A stretch of 64,000 bases of DNA from Urechis unicinctus (lineage: Eukaryota; Annelida; Polychaeta; Xenopneusta; Urechidae), in contig CM067344.1 in assembly GCA_034190875.2 (NCBI GenBank), positions 23,819,106 to 23,883,105 of the forward strand, written 5' to 3'. This document shows, piece after piece, positions 56,531-64,000 of this stretch (within the stretch, counting starts at the first letter, position 1; the number at the start of each line of letters is the position of its first letter). A program made the translations under genes and the position numbers. A model generated the notes under the pieces. That model did not search any database and was not told where the DNA came from. It was given only the letters and a program-made list of their open reading frames with translations.

Positions 56531-56612
56531 AGCAGGTTGAACAAAATCAGCGTTTAGCATTAGATCTCTTCAATGGATACACATTGGTTGGTGGTAGATC
56601 TAAGCAGAATAG

Positions 56613-56700
56613 GGGCCGTTTAAAAATTACATAACGCATTTTTGGACAATTTTGGACATCCCCCACCCCCCTCCACAACACTCTAGTATAGAAGAACAGG
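56613..56700. mobile_element. Transposon-end-like sequence upstream of NEPRO
   Basis: GGGGCCGTTTAAAAATTACA then TAACGCATTTTTGGAC and a CCCCCACCCCCC run. From memory, sequences of the form GGGGCCGTTCAAAAATTACGTAACGC are terminal sequences of widespread animal DNA elements. I found no inverted partner nearby, so it may be a solo end. Confidence 0.35.
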
Positions 56701-57107
56701 TCCGGGCAGAGACGGGATTTGTGGACGTCCTGGAAATCCAAGAGTGTAGTTTCTGGATATCGGCGGGTGAAAGAACGGTCAATGTATCTATTTTATCGCC
56801 CAACCATTGCGAGATATGTCAATTTTCCTCATTTAAGTGAAAAAAAACCCAAAATGGTCAAAAAAAAGCGAAATAGGCATGCTGTAAAATTCAATAAACA
56901 TGTGATTTTATGTGCAATCATGGACTAGATGGCAAATGAATATCACAAACCTACACATTAATCAGTGCCAACACTCTGATTTGAGTGACAATAGGCTTGT
57001 TGGAAAGAATCATAACGCTCGAGCCAGAACGCTGTCAGTATTAGTAGTATACAGACAGGCATAGCTAAGCCAGGGGTTCTCGGAAGCCCCCAATGGCGAC
57101 ACCCAGC

Positions 57108-57595
57108 TACTCTTCATCCCAAAGTTATATGTGGCTAGCGTAACTTACTATGGGTATATGGTTAAAGGACAGTGCCCCTGTTGTACTTGACTGTACAATT
57201 CACTTAAACGTGAATTGAGCTTGGCTGTGCATCCTTTCAGAGGGATAGTTGTGGATGACTGCCCCCCGGGAAGGGGGGGGGGGGCACTTGGCCTTATTCT
57301 GGATAGGGGTGTGCCGCGGGACCTCAAAAACCCGTACCCGTCGTACGAGGTCAAAATGGCCAAAAAGCATACCCCGTCGTACAAGGTATTATGCGAATGT
57401 ATAACCCGTCGTATGAGGCCCAAAAACCCGTCGTCCAAGTCGAGAGACCCAAAAAACATACCCCGTCGCGCGGCACATATATACTACCTCTGTACACTTA
57501 AGTGACCCCCCCCACCCCCCCGGGGACTGCCCGCCCTTTAAACATATCCCCATAGTAAGTTACGCTAGCCACATATAGCTTTGGGATGAAGAGTA
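57108..57595. mobile_element. 488-bp TIR element (MITE-like) with ~70-bp inverted ends
   Basis: The left end 57108-57181 (TACTCTTCATCCCAAAG then TGTGGCTAGCGTAACTTACT) is reverse-complemented at 57523-57595 with few mismatches. The interior is GC-richer than its surroundings, with two poly-C/G runs (57264-57287, 57505-57525) and four or five irregular repeats of CCCGTCGTACGAGG separated by AAAAA-containing spacers (57336-57472). There is no coding frame of interest. The target duplication is unclear. It lies between the divergently oriented NEPRO and NOX5. Confidence 0.75.
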
Positions 57596-57894
57596 TTTGA
57601 CCGTGCAGTTCACTCTTCCACTGAGCTACTGAGACCTGTGTTCGAGCCCAACAGACACTTTCCACTAAATAAACAGATGAGTGACTCGGGCCCGCAGGCT
57701 ACCAACAAGCGCCCCAGGACGTCCGGCTCATGAGGTTGACGATAATGCAGTGGAAGAATGTACGGACCTAACCTTTCTGTTTGCTTATAATGCCATAAAA
57801 CTTGTCTTTGAAACAACGCAACCACGCTGACTGATAGGGCTGGTCACCATTGACCCAGGGCACTTGAGCAAACACCCAATATTGAGCATCATAT

Positions 57895-58075
57895 TGGATA
57901 CCCATCACAAAACAAATATCCACTGCTATACTCGCTGTCAAAAATACGTACCTATTGGTATACCAGGTCATTGTCAAAAAAACCGACCAATTGCTATACC
58001 TGTCTTCAAGAAATAACGACCCATTTGTATACCAAAATGCCCCAAAACCGACCCAAATTGGCGGCACATCCCCAC
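57895..58075. repeat. Irregular short tandem motif region
   Basis: Three or four loose repeats of a motif like GTCAAAAA..CGACCnATTGsTATACC with spacings of about 27 to 36 bases. Open frames on both strands here follow from the repeats and resemble no protein I know. Confidence 0.5.
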
Positions 58076-58079
58076 TAAC

Positions 58080-59675
58080 CTCCACCTTGGCAACCGCACC
58101 TTGGAAACCAAAAGTTTTAAGTTTTTCAGACTTTCAGTCGCTACGCGGCGCTGTGGTCTCAGAAAATAGATCCTTACTTCGGCTGTCGCTATTCATGTTG
58201 TCGGACATAACCCTTGCTGCTTGTCGTTCTAATGTATGCGCAAATATACCCACAACTTGAATGAGCGAAGATTTGATGCAATCTACATTTTGTAACCAAA
58301 GCGGAAGTATACACATCGATAGCGAGGTAAATTCAGAGCGCGTTATGATTTACAGCTAACATTCGTGTGGTTCATGGTTTTAGGGAGGCACCGTTATTGA
58401 TGGAACGACATAACTGAATCAAATAGATTTGTACAGTAGATAATGAATATTTCCTGTCAAATAATAATGTTAAAAACTTATCAACATAATTTTCCATCAT
58501 GTAAACTTTGCGGCACAAATTAGAAGATGGCATTACTTACGTCTGCGTTAAACGTAGTAATGTAATAACGAAATGATCCCTGATTGCCTTTTATGGGGCT
58601 GAACAGTCTCTTTAACATGGACTACAAGCCACTTTGCCTCTTAGTGTCAGCCCTCTATAATTTCCAACCCTCGGTGATTACGTGTTACGTATTAAGCACA
58701 TCGAGGACTGTTTTACACTGTCAGCTCAGATGATTCAACAGTAAACTAATCAGTAGACTTATCGATGGGAAGGTGTTTAGTTACTGTCTGAGAGATTATT
58801 CAGAGATTTCGAAACAGAAAAAGATTAATTGCTTGCTATGGGTAACTGTATTATCATTCTCATCGAGTACACAGGCACGCATAACAATTAAAGAAATACC
58901 TGATAACATATTTGGAAGTCAACATTTTTTCTTCGTATTTTTCAGTTTCTATGTGATAGGACAATAAATCGACGCATGAGTGAAACCGGCTCGACTTTCC
59001 GGCTTGGTTTGCTCCTGCTTACTTTTCTAAAGAAAAGCTTTCAAACAGCGCTCTACTCGTATAGTTTGTACTTGAATGACTAAACAAACAGCACATATCA
59101 TTAGAAAGATCAAGAAGTAAGATAAGGGAAAATTTACGAGTGTAGTTTTTACTTAATCAATTCCCAATCCATGTGACTTTCGCAAGTAAGAGGAAGGTAC
59201 TTTGCAACTTCTGAGAGACTTCGTCGAAAGTATTCTTACCACTTTTCCAAGAAGGTCAACGGTAAACAGGCTTCGTAGCCTTATGGTGGCGCCGTGCCTG
59301 GTTATCGAAAACACACTCCTTATAAAGGGGATTCCCTCCGATCGATGTTCATTTCCAAATCGGTGTTCGTCCGCAACCTGATAAATCCTCGGAAGCAACG
59401 AAGCAAGTGACATATTTAGAATAGTGCAAGTAAAAGCTACTATGATTAAGTAAGTTGACACTTTTGACTTCAAACGCCTTTTCTGAACAGGATAAAAAAA
59501 CAGTTCAAGATTATAGCTGGCAAGAACAAGGCTATTGGGTTTCAGGAGTTCAAAACAGCCTTTAATGTCAAAAAGGTAGGTGAGCATATCACCCGTAAGG
59601 TATATACTGGACTGTCTATAAAATTAGTCTTGCGCTAGTTTCTGTCTTATCAGCAGACCGAATAATATATTTCAG
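58080..59675. other. Intergenic / upstream of first recognised NOX5 exon
   Basis: I looked here for the missing N-terminal NOX5 exon (first EF-hand and start codon) and could not identify it. The 144-codon minus frame at 59153-59587 has no recognisable domain. No RNA gene seen. Confidence 0.4.
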
Positions 59676-59826
59676 CAATTCTTCGCAGAGAGGTTTTTTA
59701 CTCTGTTTGATACCAACAAGAGGGGTACAATTGATTTGCAAGAGCTGACCGATGGAGTGGTCAAACTCACCCAAGGGTCTCCACAGGAGAAACTCAAATT
59801 CCTCTTTGATGTGTACGATGTGAATG
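59676..59826 (+). CDS. NOX5: NOX5 exon: EF-hand pair, first part
   Basis: Flanked by ATATATTTCAG and GTTAGT. It encodes QFFAERFFTLFDTNK, a complete EF loop D-T-N-K-R-G-T-I-D-L-Q-E, then GSPQEKLKFLFDVYDVN, which starts the next loop. The exon ends in phase 1. Residues align with human FFAERFFALF and LKFLFQVYD. Confidence 0.93.
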
Positions 59827-62800
59827 GTTAGTCATTTTGTATTTTTCACACAGTGTGAAAGGCGTTTCTCATTTCTATCAGAGCATCAGATCTCCATAAC
59901 TTGCCTCATTTTCCCTGTGTATGTTGCACGTCAATGATTTTAGTGGAAAATTAATACTTTCTACGAACAATTATGATAGCATTTTTTATACTCTTGTGGT
60001 AGGTTAGCTCAGCTCACTCACCAGAAAATCCATTTATTGCTACACATCTTTAACATTAAGCATCGTTCTGTCAATCATGTGAACGTTAGGTGCATGGGCT
60101 GGCATTTACACCCGTTCTGCCATGTTCATTAATAATGAATCTGGGTTGACCATTCCAGGAAGTGGTACGATAGACCCTGACGAACTTGAGACAGTGTTGA
60201 GATCGTGTATGGAGGAATCGTCCATGCAGCTCTCGGACGACGCCATAAAATCACTCACCATGGCTCTCTTCAAGTCAGCCGACGAAGACGAGATCACGTT
60301 TGAAGAGCTAGCGTCCGAACTCGAGCGGCACCCCATGGTCATGGAGAACCTCACCATCAGGTATCTACTAGGCCTCATAAGTTATCACGACGTCAGAGCC
60401 TGGACGGGGTAATTTACCCAGGTAGGACCATCGTCATGTAGCTGATCACAGCCAAGTGATTGCCGTGGGTCATGTATCATGTTGTTTAGTTTTTATAGGG
60501 ATACAGTCTTATGCCAGAGAACTAGTTCATAAGTTAGATATGGATAGACCAATGTGAAATATATCTATTTTAGCCTACTGCTCTATTCGGTTTTTCATAC
60601 GGTTCATTGGATATTTTATTCGACAAACTTACTTTATAGTGTTGTTGTAGTGGTCAGACCCACATCAAGTTTCATTGAAAATATATTTGAGTAATTTTAG
60701 CACTACTGTAAGTTGTCTGGGTATTACTTATATGGCATAGTACCATGTTTGTACTCTTGAATATTATGGTCGTATTAGGGAAGTAAAATTGATCTTTGGC
60801 CTATATCACAAAAGCATGTGGTCCTTCAACCGAACCCTGGCGCACTTCACAAAGGGGTAGTAGAATGTTTCACGGCTTTTATATCCGACATATGTATCGT
60901 TTATGGCTACATACAAACGCACGTGGAATTCAGAGAGACGCCACCAGGGGGCGTAGCCAGCGATGCGCACTCACACACGTGCGTTACATCAATTTGAAAA
61001 GTGAAAAAATAAATATGGCCAAAAAATGAATTCAAAGTCAAAAGCTAAGTGGGGGTTAGACTTTACTGTCAGGAACTGTAGATTTCTCCCCCGCCTGTGC
61101 GTATTATTCCTTCCAGCCTGGCTACGCCCCTGACACTATGCGTCCAACGTCAGGATATGAGGCAGTTAGAGCGCTAGTTCGTCCAGCAGTATGGACATGG
61201 TGTTCAGGACAGTGAACGACTCGATTTCCTTCGATAATGTAACTTTATGAGCGGCATGTGTAAGTCATGACTGACCCCTTCTCTGAGATTCCCGTTGATA
61301 GTCACAATGATTAGACATATCAAAATGATCATCGCGACCGTATTCGCTATAATGACTCACAAGATCATTCCTATACAAATTATTCAGGATTCATTATGAT
61401 ATATAAAACTTAACTAATTGTCCATGGAGTTCATAGAACCGAAGTCATTACTTATCACGCGTTACAACTTATAGAGTAGTGCTGATTTAAAATAGATCAT
61501 CCATAACAACTTTCACTGCTATCTCTATTTCGACAGTTTTTTCTAACTGATATGATAGCATTCGATACATCGATCGGTTGCTCTTCTTTTGTTTAATGCT
61601 CTGATACTGTCGCCGATTTTCTCATTCGTGTATCCACCCCGTTTTACCCGCAGCGTGGCCCTGTGGCTCTCACCTCCAGAGGAGAAAACACAAGAAAATA
61701 TACCAGGATTCATCCGGTCTCATTGTAACCGTCGCTATCTTCGGAACAACAAGAAAAAAGTCATCTTCCTCTTCGCGTACCTGTTCATCACAGCCATTCA
61801 TTTCCTTGCATCAGCTATTGCGTAATCAACATAGCTTTACTCTTGTTTGGTTAACAATTGTGACCGAGTTTTGTCAATTTTTTATATATGTGTGCTACGA
61901 TTTGTCCTTTATTGATTATTTAATTGCTTTTTAATTGCATTTTTTTCACTGCAGCTACCGCGAGTATAATTTCTGTGTGATCATCGCGCGAGGATTTGGT
62001 ATGGCGCTCAACGATTGTAGTGCATGCAGTTATCGCAAATTTTCTTAATTTTGCTTAAGGTAACCCATCTAGTCATTACTAAGCCAGAATACGCGCGCTT
62101 TAAGCCAGGTGATTACATCTTCCTCAACATACCTGATATAGCGACTCATGAATGGCATCCGTTTACCATTAGCAGTGCACCTGAATTTGAGGGTAAGCTC
62201 AATAGTCTGAGATCAACATCAATCAGAAAACATCACGGGCTAATTAATTGCAATCGTTCTCCGACCATGCAACGTGAAAGTTTTTATTGGACTAATACAA
62301 TTCTAGCTATTTTATATCATACAGTATCCGTGATCGATTTATTGCATTTGTTTTGTGTGTGGAAATTACCATTCAATGATAGCACTGCTGATAAGTAAAT
62401 GATTAACTTCTGGGTACTTTCCATATTTGTTTGTGATGTGATTGTAGGTAAACTGTGGCTACATATACGATCTGCTGGTCATTGGACTGGAAAAGTATAC
62501 GAGTATTTCAACAATTTACCGGAATACAAAGGCGAAGAAGGTTTCTATAACCCCTCGTTTGATAGCATGGAAAATGGCATTCCTGCATCAGGTTCTGACA
62601 ACGGTTAGGTCATACCCTCAACCTTAATACTCAAACTACATTCACGATGGAAATGTTAAGATATGTTAAGAAAATGGATCTAACAATGAACAGCATGACA
62701 AGGTAGGGAAAGATAACAATATATTTTCCCGGATGTTCTATTTTGTGGCTTTTTGAATGGTTATTTTAATTGTGTATTTTTGTAGCCACCACAGATTGGT

Positions 62801-63749
62801 AAGTCGTCAGGTGACAGCCGTGGAAAAAAGGTCAAGGTTGAGGTTAGTGATCACTTTTGATAGGCTTTCTTGGCTATCTATAGTCTTTATTCAACCAAAT
62901 GACTAAAGGCGTTTGTTCGACGAAATGTCTTAAGCCAATGGCTCGAATTTATCAAATGTCAATATGAATATATCAGTAAGGAAAAGAGAAATGTATGGAT
63001 GACATTTTTCTCTGTGAACCCACCCCCCTTGTTGCCGCGAGGGTCACACAAATTTAACACTAGTCCAAGAAGCCGCTTAGCTTTGGTGCTTACGTCATGA
63101 TGACATTTATTGGTCGTTCTTCTTGGCTTTTTAGATATAATTTTGGCTTTGATTTGATTACAGCAATATATGAACATGCCAGTTAAATTTACAACTGTAA
63201 TTTATAGAGATTTTTGTCTAGTAAAAAACCCTGTTATCATGAAGGTCACAAATATCAAATAAGAGGCCAATGGGTGCCGTCTTAATGTATCGGATATGTA
63301 CATCCATTATATGTCCGCGACTTTGGAATTCATTACAAGGTCACTGATTCTCTCTCATCTCTCTCTATGTCTTTCGAGTCTCTATATATTTGCCCTGAAA
63401 GAAATTTCTAGAGTTTTACTATTAAAACGAGAAACCACATATGACAGCTGCTCAGCATCCACTTAGTATGGGGAATTTACAATAAATCAGCAATAAACCA
63501 AGCTTCCTTCCCATGATACAGTTTAAATCCGTTCCTCAGGTGTACATTGACGGGCCTTTCGGAACTCCAACCCGGGATATATTCGACACTGAGCATGCAG
63601 TGTTGGTGGCCTCTGGTATAGGTGTCACGCCTTTCGCCTCTATCTTACAGAGTGTAATGTACCGATACGCAGCCTCAATGGTGACGTGCCCCCATTGTGA
63701 TCGGCACTGGTACGGCGAGTTACTCAAGTTCAACATGAAACTACGCAGG
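59676..63749 (+). CDS. NOX5: NOX5-type NADPH oxidase, partial, haem-core exons missing
   Basis: Eight exons can be placed: 59676-59826, 60159-60360, 61654-61821, 61955-62021 (end broken), 62060-62192, 62448-62603, 62811-62842 and 63540-63749. Order and spacing follow human NOX5: EF-hands, first membrane helix, FAD-binding beta-barrel, start of the NADPH domain. NOX5 is a calcium-activated membrane flavocytochrome that moves electrons from NADPH through FAD and two haems to oxygen, making superoxide. Splice phases agree across exons 1-4 and 5-8. Between ALNDCS (62021) and KVTHLV (62057) roughly 170 residues of the family, including the haem-ligand histidines, are absent. That is a deletion or an unmarked assembly join. 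The N-terminal exon is not found, and the 3' part lies beyond the window. Confidence 0.93.
60159..60360 (+). CDS. NOX5: NOX5 exon: second EF loop and degenerate following EF-hand
   Basis: Acceptor ACCATTCCAG, donor GTATCT. It completes the loop D-V-N-G-S-G-T-I-D-P-D-E and continues ELETVLRSCMEESS and ALFKSADEDEITFEEL to VMENLTI, all aligned with human NOX5 (VLQSCLRES, ALFESAD, VMENLTI). The last EF loop is three residues shorter than in human NOX5, so calcium binding there is doubtful. Confidence 0.93.
60945..61132. mobile_element. 188-bp MITE-like element in a NOX5 intron
   Basis: Starts CAGGGGGCGTAGCCAG (60945) and ends CCTGGCTACGCCCCTG (61132), near-perfect inverted ends of the CAGGGGCGTAGCCAGG type that I associate with hAT-like non-autonomous elements. 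No coding sequence. No clear 8-bp target duplication. Confidence 0.55.
61654..61821 (+). CDS. NOX5: NOX5 exon: linker and first transmembrane helix
   Basis: Acceptor GTTTTACCCGCAG, donor GTAATC. It encodes VALWLSPPEEKTQ, a basic patch (HCNRRYLRNNKKK) and a hydrophobic helix VIFLFAYLFITAIHFLASAI. Phases join the preceding and following exons. Human NOX5 has the same order: a WL..P segment, a basic stretch, then TM1. Confidence 0.88.
61955..62021 (+). CDS. NOX5: NOX5 exon 4, broken after ALNDCS
   Basis: Acceptor TTTTTTCACTGCAG. It encodes YREYNFCVIIARGFGMALN then DCS, aligned with human MVAKGCGQCLNFDCS except that the F is missing. Past 62021 similarity stops and the frame closes at TAA (62046). 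The next recognised coding base is only about 40 nt away, so the second half of this exon and the following exons are absent. Confidence 0.8.
62060..62192 (+). CDS. NOX5: NOX5 exon: FAD-binding segment
   Basis: Encodes VTHLVITKPEYARFKPGDYI then FLNIPDIATHEWHPFTISSAP. HPFTISSAPE is the FAD-contact motif of NOX/ferric reductase flavoproteins. Donor GTAAGC at 62193. The acceptor may be TTGCTTAAG at 62059, but the true exon start is uncertain because of the deletion; its frame differs from exon 4. Confidence 0.92.
62448..62603 (+). CDS. NOX5: NOX5 exon: end of FAD domain and regulatory loop
   Basis: Acceptor GATTGTAG, donor GTTAGG. KLWLHIRSAGHWTGKVYEYF matches human IWLHIRSQGQWTNRLYESF. It then leaves the family consensus with NNLPEYKGEEGFYNPS and a short polar tail (MENGIPASGSDN), in place of the arginine/serine-rich phosphorylated loop of human NOX5. 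Confidence 0.9.
62811..62842 (+). CDS. NOX5: NOX5 short exon (32 nt) before the NADPH domain
   Basis: With acceptor GTCGTCAG (ending 62810) the phase fits the preceding exon, giving GDSRGKKVKVE and then VYIDG. The stronger-looking acceptor TTTTTGTAG (62785) would give PPQIGKSSGDSRGKK but does not match the preceding donor's phase. Donor GTTAGT at 62843. Confidence 0.55.
63540..63749 (+). CDS. NOX5: NOX5 exon: NADPH-binding domain start
   Basis: Acceptor GTTCCTCAG, donor GTGAGG, 70 codons in phase 0. VYIDGPFGTPTRDIF, then TEHAVLVASGIGVTPFASIL (glycine-rich nucleotide-binding loop), then SVMYRY, a CPHC pair and FNMKLRR. Every segment aligns with human NOX5, including the CPxC motif. The rest of the NADPH domain lies beyond the right edge. 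Confidence 0.95.
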
Positions 63750-64000
63750 GTGAGGAAAACTTGCGTGTTGCAGTTAAAGAATATACCGATAAGTTTGAGG
63801 ACATAATCTTTGGCTGTGCAATTTTCGCCCCTTTAGTTTGACAAAACTGTTGTATTATCCAAAATCGCATGTCATTTCTATTTCAATTCTCAACAAGAAA
63901 CCCCCAATGTTCTGGATCAATAGATAACAAATTATCAATCTTTCAATTAATAAATTAATTTATTAAATGACTTCGTATTTATTATGATATATGAGTAACT
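63750..64000. other. NOX5 intron running to window end
   Basis: Follows the GTGAGG donor. AT-rich; no further coding similarity seen. Confidence 0.7.

Noticed and set aside
57610..57650. tRNA-like A-box (GTAGCTCAGTGG on minus) and B-box-like GTTCGAGCCC
   Set aside because: The two boxes lie on opposite strands, or in the wrong order on one strand, and no cloverleaf can be drawn.
59153..59587. 144-codon minus-strand frame upstream of NOX5
   Set aside because: No domain, no splice or start context that supports it, and no resemblance to NOX5 N-terminal sequence on the other strand.

Overview
This window is animal nuclear DNA, most likely from an invertebrate. Coding regions are split by GT-AG introns, and it holds a CR1/L2-type LINE, TIR-bearing DNA transposons and long (TA)n tracts. 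A (GAGT)n-headed repeat near 36.16 kb resembles dispersed repeats of marine molluscs, but that is only a weak hint about lineage. A run of exactly 100 N (54812-54911) is a scaffold gap joining two very different pieces.

Left piece (1-54811): I find no intact protein gene. It is a nested array of diverged copies of one or a few long repeat units. A roughly 3-kb unit (here 'B') recurs at 1-2395, 10498-14807, 19690-22064, 24500-26530, 40194-43288 and 43289-46287; the last two are a recent head-to-tail duplication. A longer block ('A') occurs at 2396-10497, at 26533-38486 (with a 3.1-kb insertion) and truncated at 52571-54811. Blocks 'C' (15860-19690, 47192-50830) and 'D' (22217-24000, 51043-52570) are further diverged relatives. 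Embedded in it are a 5'-truncated CR1/L2-like LINE (two copies that moved with block A), a 52-bp minisatellite, six (TA)n-rich tracts at block junctions, and a TIR DNA transposon whose minus strand carries broken exons of a gene with a SAP domain and a SWIM zinc finger (three copies, all from one insertion).

Right piece (54912-64000): ordinary gene-bearing DNA. NEPRO (nucleolus and neural progenitor protein family) lies on the minus strand, with a 5'UTR intron and one apparent 1-nt frameshift. A NOX5-type NADPH oxidase gene lies on the plus strand from 59676 and leaves the window at the right edge. Eight of its exons can be placed: EF-hands, first membrane helix, FAD-binding and start of the NADPH-binding domain. 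The exons for the haem-binding transmembrane core are missing between 62021 and 62060. The two genes are divergently oriented about 3 kb apart; the space between holds a 488-bp TIR element, irregular short repeats and another transposon-end-like sequence. A 188-bp MITE-like element sits in a NOX5 intron.

The best candidates for something undescribed are the SAP-SWIM TIR transposon family, the multi-order array that carries it, and the NOX5 locus lacking its haem core.
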